Shown here: positions 1 through 7,889 of the stretch, piece by piece
How the letters are laid out: the number at the start of each line of letters is the position of its first letter
Position numbering within the stretch: the stretch's first letter is position 1
Source: Bacillota bacterium
GTDB lineage: Bacteria; Armatimonadota; HRBIN16
Length of the DNA: 64,000 bases
NCBI GenBank assembly: GCA_023511455.1
Contig: JAIMBJ010000015.1
Span: forward strand, 1 to 64,000
Direction: 5' to 3'
Program-made: the position numbers and the translations under genes
Notes under the pieces: generated by a model
Database searches by the model: none
What the model was told of the DNA's origin: nothing
What the model saw: the letters and a program-made list of their open reading frames with translations, nothing else

Positions 1-1374
1 GCCGACCTGCCTGCGCCCAAAGACCCGCTGGTGATGCCTGCCATCGCGATGCGCCAGACGCCTGAGCTGTGGGTGCGCATCTACCGCGAGTCGGAAAAGG
101 ACCCCGCAACGCTGTTGCGCTACCTGGAGCAACACATCGAGTTTGTTCAAAATCGCAAGAGAGCACCCAGTCTCGAGCCCCTCTCCGACCCGCAGGCTAT
201 CTTGCAGGTAGAAACCCATGCCTACGTGTTCAATCGTCTGGGAGACGTGGGCACGCCCGAGTTGATACCGGCGATAGAGCAGTTCATGGAGCGCAGGAAG
301 GCGATGAACGACTGGGCGACGAAGGCAGACCTCGCTGTGGCACAGTTAACCATCGAGCGCATCCGGGCGCGCGCCAAGGGTGCCGAGGCGTACAAACAGA
401 CGATGCTGGACTGGGTGCAGAACGCGACGCGGTATCCCGACGCGCTCTCGCCCGATGGGCGCTGGAGAGCAATGGCGATAAGGCGGCTGGGCTATGGCAT
501 TCGTGCCCTTGCCAGGATGGGCGCAACCGATACGGTACCAGCCGTTCTGGAAGCGGTGCGAAAGGCGAGGCAGGAGATGTCGAAGGCGCAGTGGCTGTTC
601 AATCAGTTTGCCATCCTGCACTTTCTGGCACAATTCGAGGATGAAAGGGTGCTGTCCGAACTGGAGGGTGTGCTGTTTCTGTATGGCCCCACTCTCATGC
701 CGTGGGCAGGGGCAGAGTACCATCTCGAGCCGGGCGAGAAGGACCCGGAGTGGTTGTACTGGCATGTGCGCACGAAGGGCATGGACACGACCGAGACCGT
801 CAAAGCCATCCTGCAGTCCATTGGCAACGGCGGTCCGGGCAGGTTTACCGATAAAATATTGCCGCTTTTTGGCGAGCAGGTGGTTCCTTTGTTGCTGAGG
901 GCTATCACAGAGCCTCCGCGATGCGAGGCGCCCGAGAACATGCAGGCAGTGGCTATCCGTGTGTTAGGGGAGATGCGTTCTCGGCAAGCGGTGGAGTTGT
1001 TGCGTTCCGTGCTGCGGACGGGCACGGGTAGACTGCGCAAGAATGCTGCCACCGCGCTGGGCAAAATCGGTGACCCATCCGCCTTGCCCGACCTGCTGGA
1101 AGTGGCGCAGAACGATGCGGATGTCACTCTGCAGATGGACGCCATTACCGCGCTGGGCGAACTGGGCGACCCCCGCGCCGAACCGGTGCTGCTGAAACTG
1201 TTGGTCGAGCATCACGACTCCCGTATCCGTTACTGCGCCGCTGGGGCCTTAGCAAGGGCTGGTACTCGGGCAGCGATACCGGTGCTGGAATCCCGGATGG
1301 ACAAGGAGAACTTCGTTCACGTCAGGTCGCAAATCGGCCGGGCAATTCGCGAGTTGCGCCGCAAGGGGCGGTGA
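1..1374 (+). CDS. HEAT-repeat protein, 5' end outside the window
   Basis: The reading frame is open to the first base, so the real start lies upstream; the first in-window start candidate is the GTG at 31. The visible 457 codons are mostly alpha-helical. The C-terminal third shows HEAT or PBS-lyase-type repeats: units of about 30 residues with the pattern AVRVLGEM..., ATALGKIGDPSALPDLL and ALGELGDPRAEPVLLKLL. Such repeats form protein-binding solenoids; no catalytic motif is visible. It converges on the herA-like gene, with 27 bp between the stop codons. Function unknown; a scaffold or regulatory role is inference only. Confidence 0.75.
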   Translation, partial: ADLPAPKDPLVMPAIAMRQTPELWVRIYRESEKDPATLLRYLEQHIEFVQNRKRAPSLEPLSDPQAILQVETHAYVFNRLGDVGTPELIPAIEQFMERRKAMNDWATKADLAVAQLTIERIRARAKGAEAYKQTMLDWVQNATRYPDALSPDGRWRAMAIRRLGYGIRALARMGATDTVPAVLEAVRKARQEMSKAQWLFNQFAILHFLAQFEDERVLSELEGVLFLYGPTLMPWAGAEYHLEPGEKDPEWLYWHVRTKGMDTTETVKAILQSIGNGGPGRFTDKILPLFGEQVVPLLLRAITEPPRCEAPENMQAVAIRVLGEMRSRQAVELLRSVLRTGTGRLRKNAATALGKIGDPSALPDLLEVAQNDADVTLQMDAITALGELGDPRAEPVLLKLLVEHHDSRIRYCAAGALARAGTRAAIPVLESRMDKENFVHVRSQIGRAIRELRRKGR

Positions 1375-1401
1375 TGCGCCGCAGAATCAGCAGGATGTGG
1401 C

Positions 1402-3276
1402 TCACTCGCGGGTGCGCGCCACCTCGCGGGTTCGCTGCCACTCGCTCTTGAGCTGGTTCAGGAAGACTTCCACGCGCTGATTAGCGTCCTCGCAGTGGAT
1501 GGGCACGGGCACGGCTTCCAGCCCGATGGCGTCGTGGCTCATCAACAGCCAGTCGCCCTTTTTGAACTTGAAGGTCTGCGCGAACATCTCCTCGGCGATG
1601 CCGAAGGCTTCCGCAATCGCCTGTCGGTCGGACTGGCGCGGCATCTTGCTGACGAAATAGGTGTGGGGCTGCGCCATGATGCTGGTGTCCAGGTAGCGCA
1701 CGCGCTGGGTGGCGATGCCGATTCCGAGACCGAACTTGCGCCCGCGCCGCGCCAGCGTCATCACCACGAAGCGGGATCGCCCGTAGCTGTCGTCCGTGCC
1801 TTCGCGCCGCTGGGGAATGAATTCGTCTGCCTCGTCGAAGACGAACACCACCAGCGGGCTAATCTTGCCGCTCTTGCGTCGGTTCTCGAACATCACCTCG
1901 CCCAGCATGGCGGCGAAATCGCGCAGGCGGTCGGGGTCGTGCGACTGCACCACATATAAGCCAGAGGTATGCGGGTCGTTCAGGCGGGCTATCAGGTCGC
2001 CCAGCGTCATCTGGTAGGCCTCGTTCACGTGTCGCAGGCTGATGTATCGGCGGTGCGCCTCCTCGACGGCGGTGCGCAGCACCGTGAATGCCTCGCGGGC
2101 GTCGTTGGTAGTCAGCAAGCCGTTTTCGAACATCTCGTCGATCCAGTCGTTGATTTTGCGGGCGTTGGTTTCGTCGAAGGGAGTGTCGAAGTGGGTGATG
2201 ACCCAGTTGCGCACCGCCTGCCGGATGGTGGCGTCGTTCCTGCCCAGCGTGCCGCGCGGTTGCCAGTGTCGCTCCACCAGCCTGCCCAGCGTGGGGGGCT
2301 TTTCGCGGTAGAGATGCAGGCGTGCGCCCTTGGGGTTCAGCAGCCGTCGCCACGCAAAGCGGAAATCGCTGCGCCTGCCAATCAACGCGCGGGGATAGAG
2401 GGTGGTCTGTGTCAACGCAGTAAGCGCCTGGCTGAAGGTCTCGTTCGAGGGCTGTTCCATGAACTGCAGCACATCTTCGGGCAGGGTCTCTTCGGTCAGC
2501 ACCAGCAGCGCGGCATCGGGCGCTTTGACCAGCCAGTCCGCCAGCAGCACGCTGTACTCACTCATCAGGTCAAACAGCACCACTTTGACGTTCTCGCGCG
2601 GGGCGTCGGGCGGCGGTTCCAGCATCGTATACGCCTGCATCACCTTGTCCACCAGTGTGCTGACCAGGTTCGACTTGCCCGCGCCAGTGAAACCGAAGAT
2701 GGCGAAGTGCGTGCGCAGCAGGTCTTCCGCGGAGATTTTGACGCCCACCTGCGGGTCGCGCACCAGATTGCCCACGGTGAAGGTGGGAACGCCCACCGGC
2801 AGACCGCTGTTCAGCACGTATTCGGTGGAGGGTGTGTCCAGCAGCAACGCCTTCGCGCCGATCATGGGCAGGTTGCTCTCTTCCTGCAGGTGCGCTTTGC
2901 CATCGCGCTCCACCAGCTCCAGATTGGTGGGGATGGCGATGCAGCGGATTTTGGTCACATCTTCGGTGGGCTCGTGTTCCTGCTCCTCCCAGTCCCGCGC
3001 CGCGCTGCGCGCCGCCTCCACCACGAAACCGGGGTAACCCTGCGGGTTATCCCCCAGCCCGTAGTGCAACGGCAGGATAGAGACCACTTCGAGGATGGAA
3101 TGGTGGCTGGCTCCTGCTTCCGAGGCGAAGTTGGGCACCGCCAGCAGCGCGCCTTCACGGATCAGGTTCATTGCCTGCCGTGTGTAGTCGAACCAGATTT
3201 CGAACTCGTAGCGCGCTTCCGGGTCCTCCTGCATCCGGATGAGCGTGCCTTCCAGACCATTGACAAAGGTAATCAT
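1402..3276 (-). CDS. herA: HerA-like hexameric DNA-translocating ATPase (DUF87 family)
   Basis: Predicted HerA-type ATPase that pumps DNA and partners the NurA nuclease in end resection or DNA defence. A Walker A motif, GFTGAGKS, lies near residue 195. A Walker B, VVFVFDEADEF, lies in the C-terminal half and is followed by a long arginine-rich segment, as in the HerA/FtsK superfamily. An N-terminal beta-rich region of about 190 residues precedes the motor (HAS-barrel position). Two ATGs are possible. AAGGAG at 3290-3285 sits 8 nt from the ATG at 3276 but touches the one at 3282, so 3276 is preferred (624 aa). The Shine-Dalgarno overlaps the stop of the upstream nurA-like gene, which suggests coupled translation. 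Confidence 0.85.
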   Translation of the reverse strand: MITFVNGLEGTLIRMQEDPEARYEFEIWFDYTRQAMNLIREGALLAVPNFASEAGASHHSILEVVSILPLHYGLGDNPQGYPGFVVEAARSAARDWEEQEHEPTEDVTKIRCIAIPTNLELVERDGKAHLQEESNLPMIGAKALLLDTPSTEYVLNSGLPVGVPTFTVGNLVRDPQVGVKISAEDLLRTHFAIFGFTGAGKSNLVSTLVDKVMQAYTMLEPPPDAPRENVKVVLFDLMSEYSVLLADWLVKAPDAALLVLTEETLPEDVLQFMEQPSNETFSQALTALTQTTLYPRALIGRRSDFRFAWRRLLNPKGARLHLYREKPPTLGRLVERHWQPRGTLGRNDATIRQAVRNWVITHFDTPFDETNARKINDWIDEMFENGLLTTNDAREAFTVLRTAVEEAHRRYISLRHVNEAYQMTLGDLIARLNDPHTSGLYVVQSHDPDRLRDFAAMLGEVMFENRRKSGKISPLVVFVFDEADEFIPQRREGTDDSYGRSRFVVMTLARRGRKFGLGIGIATQRVRYLDTSIMAQPHTYFVSKMPRQSDRQAIAEAFGIAEEMFAQTFKFKKGDWLLMSHDAIGLEAVPVPIHCEDANQRVEVFLNQLKSEWQRTREVARTRE

Positions 3277-3289
3277 TGCCATCTCTCCT

Positions 3290-5146
3290 TCATCGTGGGT
3301 TCTCCTCGCGCAGTCGGCGCAGCGTTTTGGCGATGGGGTTGGAGTGGAACGGGATTTCGCTGCTGAGTATCAGCTCGCGGGCGCGTTTGCCCACCGTCTT
3401 CGCCCCCCAGTCTGCCTTGTGCATCGGGTCGGGATAGCCGATGGCCTCCGGGAAGTGATTGCGGGTGAGTACGTCCAGCAGGTACATCATCACCTGTTGC
3501 ACGGGGTTGTCGGCGTCGCGGTCAGGGTAGAGCAGGGGCTTGATGACACCCACGCGCGGGTTGCTGACGACGAAATCGTGCGACAGGGCGGATTTGTCCC
3601 ATCTGGGCATGGCGAGTCGGTCCAGAAAGATGACGTGTCCAGCGAGGGGCGTGCTTTTGCGGCGGTCCAGATAGAACTGCGCCAGCGAGCGCAGGAAGAG
3701 CCGTTCGGGAGAGACAATCTCGCCGATGCGACTGGGTGTGCCGATAATGGTGGGTTCGCCGGTGACCTCGTCGCGCCCCAACCGCAGCGTCTGGAACACC
3801 GAGTCGAACTCGATGGTGCTCCACGGCGCTTCCAGCGAGGTATCGCAGTACAGCGGTACCGTTTCCAGAAAGATGCGGTCTGTCCAGGGCAGGGGCGCGA
3901 CCTTCATCTGCTGCATTTCGGGATACACGCCCAGATGCTTCATCACGCCCAGGTAGTTGCGCGTGAGGTAGCGCGACTCCGAGTCCTTCACGATGCCCAC
4001 CAGCAGGATGTGGCGTTCCCAGCACTTTTCGATGAGCGCACGCAGCCCCACCGCAGTGAGGAAGTGCACATCCTCGGGCGACATCCACCGCTGACGGCGT
4101 ACGGTGGAGTCTTCCGGGTCAGTGGTTTCATACACCAGCGCGGAGGGGTCTTTGTCCACAAAGAGCCGTTCGCAGATGCTTTCGAACAGGCTGACGGTGT
4201 AGCGCCACGAGTCGCGGCACAGGTAGCGCGTGCGCAGGTTGCCCTGACCGTCCATCTCGCACAGCGGCACGGGCTTGCCCATGAGGATGCCTGTTGCGGC
4301 GTGCAGCTCGGTTTCGGAAAGGTTCAGGCTGCGGCGCAGGTCGTCCAGAGGCAGGCTTTGCGTGTTGCGGTGATGGAACTCCGCCAGCACCGCGAGATGC
4401 CGCCCGAACCGCTTGGTGGATGGAACCTGCAGCTCACGCGAGATGGGATGGGCGAACGCCACACGGATGTCGAAGGCGTCGAGCGCGCGGCGGTCATAAG
4501 GATAGCCTGCGAGCTGTGTGCCCGCGCCGTGCGATACCGCCGCCATCAGCCCGCTGAGCGACTGGTCCAGCATGATGAGGCGCGGGTAGTCGGTCGCGCT
4601 CGCACTGGCGACGGAGTAGGCGAGGTATATCTCCGCCAGCTGCATCAGGCTGAGGTGGATGTTCGAAAGGTTCACCCGATCGTGGTCGGAGACCACGAAG
4701 GTCTCCTGCACGTCGGCGTTGGTCACGTCCTCGATGTTGGCGAAAGGCACGGGTACGTAGGCAACGAGGGACACATCGCGGTTCATGTCCCAGCGTTCGT
4801 ATTGCACCACGGGCGGGTCGCTTTTCAGTCGCACCGAGCCTTTCGCGCCGTATGCCCCACCGAAAAAGACCACGAAGTCCTGAAAGGCGTCGCGGGTGCA
4901 GGTTCCGTCGATGGCGACGAAGTCGATTTTGTCGGTATCGAGGAGGCGTTCTGCCAGCTCGCGCAGGCGACGGCGCACGCTCTCGGAGCGGAAGCGGTCG
5001 TGGAAGGGAATCATCAGGCGGTGGAAGAAGCGGTGATAGAAGTCGCAACCGTTCTCCAGGCGGTCGCGGTAAAGGTGTTCGAACCGCTCCCGCGAGAAGA
5101 GCAGGGAATGATGATAACCCTTAAAAATCTCCGACAGCACGGACAT
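3290..5146 (-). CDS. nurA: NurA-domain nuclease, enlarged
   Basis: Likely the 5'-3' nuclease partner of the HerA ATPase encoded just downstream. The NurA signature aspartates are visible: VAIDGT near residue 80, and IMLDQSLSG near residue 195, where the family has a second D-G/S-S-L motif. At 618 residues it is much longer than typical NurA proteins (roughly 300-450), with extra central and C-terminal sequence. The ATG at 5146 follows a GGTGGTG ribosome site at good distance; a GTG at 5158 is the alternative. The upstream minus-strand extended -10 at 5183-5191 would drive nurA-herA as one operon. The order nuclease then ATPase and the tight spacing support the paired role; the exact process served is not visible. 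Confidence 0.8.
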   Translation of the reverse strand: MSVLSEIFKGYHHSLLFSRERFEHLYRDRLENGCDFYHRFFHRLMIPFHDRFRSESVRRRLRELAERLLDTDKIDFVAIDGTCTRDAFQDFVVFFGGAYGAKGSVRLKSDPPVVQYERWDMNRDVSLVAYVPVPFANIEDVTNADVQETFVVSDHDRVNLSNIHLSLMQLAEIYLAYSVASASATDYPRLIMLDQSLSGLMAAVSHGAGTQLAGYPYDRRALDAFDIRVAFAHPISRELQVPSTKRFGRHLAVLAEFHHRNTQSLPLDDLRRSLNLSETELHAATGILMGKPVPLCEMDGQGNLRTRYLCRDSWRYTVSLFESICERLFVDKDPSALVYETTDPEDSTVRRQRWMSPEDVHFLTAVGLRALIEKCWERHILLVGIVKDSESRYLTRNYLGVMKHLGVYPEMQQMKVAPLPWTDRIFLETVPLYCDTSLEAPWSTIEFDSVFQTLRLGRDEVTGEPTIIGTPSRIGEIVSPERLFLRSLAQFYLDRRKSTPLAGHVIFLDRLAMPRWDKSALSHDFVVSNPRVGVIKPLLYPDRDADNPVQQVMMYLLDVLTRNHFPEAIGYPDPMHKADWGAKTVGKRARELILSSEIPFHSNPIAKTLRRLREENPR

Positions 5147-5182
5147 GCGCGGCACCACCGCAGTTCACTCGGCGTTACGGAT

Positions 5183-5191
5183 ATTATACCA
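5183..5191 (-). promoter_or_regulatory. extended -10 promoter of nurA-herA
   Basis: Read on the minus strand the site is TGGTATAAT, a perfect extended -10, about 37-45 bp upstream of the chosen nurA start. No convincing -35 box is seen, which is usual for extended -10 promoters. Confidence 0.55.
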
Positions 5192-5513
5192 CCCGGCGGC
5201 GAGGGTGTCATCTGATGGTGGACGATGGTTTTACCATGCACTGACAGGGCATCCGGGGTCGCAGCAGACGATAGATTGGCTCCATGCCAACCAGAGTGCA
5301 GAATTGTTAAGAAAATGTGATGAAACTCCAACGGCTGCGTGGTGGCCTGTTCCGGTGGTTATTTCTGAGCGTGTGGGATGTTTCTCAAAGTGTTGAACGT
5401 CCAATGGATGACGTGGTGGAAAGACAGTATTACGTTCCAAAATGCCACCAGTTCGTGTGCCTCCGTTCGATGTGTTGCCTCGGACGGTGCAATTGGATTT
5501 GTGTGCTTGTAAC

Positions 5514-5738
5514 ATGAAGAATCTCATTGGTAGTTACCATGTTTATGCCATTTCCGCTGGCATCGGCTCAGGATGGGGCACTTTTGAAGGCGCGGTGGAC
5601 AACATCTCCTACCGCTTTGGCAACGGTCCGATTGTCACCACCAACTTCGAGGTGGTGCCTGAGCCGACCACGATGGCGCTGTTTGGGTTGGGACTGCTCG
5701 GCGCGGCGGGCGGTCTGCTGCGCCGCAGGTCCGCTTAA
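5514..5738 (+). pseudogene. C-terminal remnant of a PEP-CTERM secreted protein
   Basis: The frame encodes 74 residues ending in a textbook PEP-CTERM sorting tail: VPEPTTMALFGLGLLGA followed by an RRR stretch, i.e. a PEP motif, one hydrophobic helix and a basic end. The 45 residues before it look like the last strands of a jelly-roll domain (GTFEGAVDNISYRFG). No signal peptide or full-length domain is found in frame. The 350 bp upstream are broken across frames, so this looks like a degraded gene rather than a complete small protein. PEP-CTERM tails are recognised by exosortase; no exosortase gene is in the window. A short intact gene starting at 5514 cannot be excluded, but no Shine-Dalgarno precedes it. 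Confidence 0.6.
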
Positions 5739-5763
5739 CCCCGCGATAACCCACACGAGTATT

Positions 5764-5795
5764 CCGCGCAGGGCGATTGCGCCCTGCGCGGTTTT
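5764..5795 (+). terminator. intrinsic terminator after the PEP-CTERM remnant
   Basis: A perfect 12-bp GC-rich stem (CCGCGCAGGGCG with CGCCCTGCGCGG), a 4-nt loop and a TTTT tail. Canonical rho-independent structure on the plus strand. Confidence 0.85.
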
Positions 5796-5984
5796 CGTGG
5801 CGACAGGCTTCTATACCGTGGCTGGCGCCCTGGTCAGATATAGATTCTGCTGGTTTCTCCCGTCTGAGAGGGTATCCCTTGCCCGCTCGTCGAAGGGTTA
5901 GTGCACAGAGGTCTCGAGAAACGTTGGGGGGCAGGCAGCTAAGGAGCGATGAGACCGGTTCAGCAGGAACTGCACAGGGACGTC

Positions 5985-6035
5985 TGGTATAGTCCTTAAT
6001 AAGGTGACCACTCTTTCAACCACCTGTGGTCAGAC
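5985..6035 (+). promoter_or_regulatory. extended -10 promoter and inverted repeat in the leader
   Basis: TGGTATAGT at 5985-5993 is an extended -10 about 70 bp upstream of the propeller gene at 6063. The leader holds an inverted repeat, GGTGACCAC (from 6003) and GTGGTCA-ACC (to about 6036), which could be an operator or an mRNA hairpin. The rest of the interval 5796-6062 shows no gene. Confidence 0.4.
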
Positions 6036-6062
6036 CGAATACGCTCAAGGAGGGGGAACGCA

Positions 6063-7175
6063 TTGAGCGGACTAAACTGGCTAGCTGACGGCATCTATCG
6101 GGGGGTGGACCGACTATCGGGAGCAGCGGTGTGGCAGTTGACGAGTACCTCGGTCACCACCCATAACATCTACGGAGAATGGGTCTACGCCTCCACGGAT
6201 GGTGAGCGCATTGCCTTCGTGCGCGACCTCGCGTATGGCGAAAACCGGCTGGAATTATGGGTGTATGACTTGCCGACGCGACAGGCGGCTAAAATCGGTG
6301 AAACCAACGGCGCGTTGACCACGACGCCGTTTCTGGACACGCTGTATTACGTTCGTCAGACGGACGGCACGTCCTGCCTGAACCGTGTGCATCTGAAAAC
6401 TCTGGAGGTGGAGACCGTTTTTCGCTTTGAGGAGTGCCCCCTTCCGCTATGGGTATCCGCGACCGCAATCTCTCCCGATGAGCGGTACTGGGTCGGCTGC
6501 CTGCGTCTGGGAGACAGGCGGTACGGGTTGTGTCGGATAGACCTTGCGCACGGAACCTGGGAGATTTTCCACGAGAACGAGGATATCTTCAATACTCACG
6601 TGCAGTTCGAGCCGTCGGAGGGCAAATACATACTCGTTCAGTGGAACCGCGGTGGCTTGCTGGACGAGAACGATAACATCGTGCGGTCGGTTGGCGAGGA
6701 GGGAGCCACGCTGTATGTGGTGGATGCCACCAGTGGAGAGATGCTGCCGCTTCCGGTAGGCAAGCCCTACACCGCGCCCGTGACAGGACACGAGTGCTGG
6801 GTAGGCGCAAGGCGGCAGGTAATTCTCACTGTGGAGGACGGCGGGATATACCTGTGTGCGCCTGGAGATGAGCAGGCACGCCTGGTGACTCGCAAAAGCG
6901 GTTTCATGCATATCTCTGCCTCACCAGATGGGCGGTTTTTCGTGGTGGACGACATCTCTAACGGCTTGTTGTATCTGGGCAGCGTGGAAACAGGTCGCTG
7001 TTTTCCGCTCTGCTCTTCTGGCGCCAGCTGCGGACACCCGCAGTATACCCATACCCATCCCTACATCACGCCGGGCAACCGTTATGTCATTTACAACTCG
7101 GATGCGACCGGGATTGCGCAGGTGTATGCTGCGGAGATACCGCCGCGCCTCCTGGAGGATATCGAGGCAGTCTGA
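6063..7175 (+). CDS. oligogalacturonate-lyase-like beta-propeller (PL22 family)
   Basis: A 370-residue beta-propeller with repeated SPDG-type blades, resembling family PL22 oligogalacturonate lyases, which cleave unsaturated pectin oligomers by beta-elimination. In characterised PL22 enzymes the metal is held by one His plus a Q-x-x-H-x-H cluster. Here H243 (TGHECW) and Q327, H330, H332 (PQYTHTHPY) keep that spacing, so catalysis is plausible. An H-x-Q-F motif at residues 179-182 is also kept. There is no signal peptide, in line with a cytoplasmic enzyme acting on imported oligomers. The start is a TTG, chosen because AGGAGGGGG lies at the right distance and no other start fits. No pectin transporter is adjacent, so a different uronate oligomer is possible. 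Confidence 0.7.
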   Translation: MSGLNWLADGIYRGVDRLSGAAVWQLTSTSVTTHNIYGEWVYASTDGERIAFVRDLAYGENRLELWVYDLPTRQAAKIGETNGALTTTPFLDTLYYVRQTDGTSCLNRVHLKTLEVETVFRFEECPLPLWVSATAISPDERYWVGCLRLGDRRYGLCRIDLAHGTWEIFHENEDIFNTHVQFEPSEGKYILVQWNRGGLLDENDNIVRSVGEEGATLYVVDATSGEMLPLPVGKPYTAPVTGHECWVGARRQVILTVEDGGIYLCAPGDEQARLVTRKSGFMHISASPDGRFFVVDDISNGLLYLGSVETGRCFPLCSSGASCGHPQYTHTHPYITPGNRYVIYNSDATGIAQVYAAEIPPRLLEDIEAV

Positions 7176-7259
7176 AAGGGTGGGTTGTCTTGCGGTTTCG
7201 GAACACGGTGCTGCTCAGGGTGGCTTGTGTCTGTGGAGGTAGCAGGCGCTCAGGCGGTC

Positions 7260-7268
7260 TGGTATAAT
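7260..7268 (+). promoter_or_regulatory. extended -10 promoter of the DUF433 gene
   Basis: TGGTATAAT, a perfect extended -10, about 18 bp before the ATG at 7286. The larger string TCTGGTATAATC recurs almost unchanged before mutS (11574). Confidence 0.5.
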
Positions 7269-7285
7269 CCTGATGGGTGACAGGT

Positions 7286-7546
7286 ATGGAACGGCGTCCA
7301 CTGGATGAAGAAGCGTTGCTTTAGCGGATTACGGTGAACCCAGCCATCTTCGGGGGAAAGCCTATCATTCGTGGAAGACGGCTGGCGGTAGAACACGTGT
7401 TGGCGATGCTGGCCGCTGGAGATACGCCAGAGACCATCTTTGAAGGCTACCCCTGGCTGGAACCCGACGACATTCGGGCGTGTTTGGTCTACGCGCGGCG
7501 GCTCGTGGCTCGTGAGCGTGTGGATGCGTTGACAATCGAGACTTAG
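7286..7546 (+). pseudogene. DUF433 antitoxin-like gene interrupted by an in-frame TAG
   Basis: The frame starting at ATG 7286 reads MERRPLDEEALL, then TAG at 7322-7324, then RITVNPAIFGGKPIIRGRR and the rest of a DUF433 domain to the stop at 7546. In DUF433 proteins the residue before the R-I-T is commonly Gln, so a single CAG-to-TAG change explains the stop. DUF433 proteins are small winged-helix, VapB-like antitoxins often paired with a PIN/DUF5615 toxin; no toxin follows here. Translation could restart at the GTG at 7334 (70 residues), which keeps the whole core domain, so residual function is possible. A sequencing or assembly error is the main alternative. Confidence 0.6.
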
Positions 7547-7638
7547 CGAGAAAACCTTGTCCTCTACTCTAAAATTGAGGCCACAGCATGAGTTTAGATA
7601 CGCAGTGAATCCCAGCGCCACTCAGTCTGTCGCATCTA

Positions 7639-7668
7639 TTGACAGGTCTAAATGGGTCGTATTATAAT
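7639..7668 (+). promoter_or_regulatory. consensus promoter of the Dnd-like operon
   Basis: TTGACA at 7639-7644, an 18-bp spacer, and TATAAT at 7663-7668. Both hexamers match the sigma70 consensus exactly. It starts a leader of about 25 nt before the first gene at 7701. Confidence 0.8.
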
Positions 7669-7700
7669 CGAGCCGCCAATCCCTTGATTTGAGGTCGCAA

Positions 7701-7889
7701 ATGAGCCGTATTGAGGAATACAAAACATATCTGGAAGATTTGTGTAGACGACATGGCGTGCCCATAAACATGGTTGTCGAGATGTTAGAAATAGAATTGA
7801 TGAAGTCAAATATGCGGCGCCGACACAACCTCTACAATGACCTTCGTAAGATTATTGAAAAGTATCTGAAGGAGGACATACCACGTTGA
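7701..7889 (+). CDS. small Dnd-associated-type protein
   Basis: A 62-residue charged helical protein. The ATG at 7701 is chosen because GAGGT at 7691-7695 is correctly placed; an in-frame TTG at 7689 lacks a site. It overlaps the next gene by four bases (TTGA), so translation is probably coupled. Its position directly before a dndD-like gene matches small proteins of unknown function that accompany some DNA-modification systems; this is from memory of such loci and not a motif match. It contains no cysteines suited to metal binding except one. Role unknown; an adaptor or regulator of the DndD-like ATPase is inferred. Confidence 0.6.
   Translation: MSRIEEYKTYLEDLCRRHGVPINMVVEMLEIELMKSNMRRRHNLYNDLRKIIEKYLKEDIPR

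Noticed and set aside
1969-5215. Two long plus-strand open frames over herA and nurA
   Set aside because: They lie opposite genes with clear motifs, have His/Gln/Arg-rich low-complexity translations and no ribosome sites.
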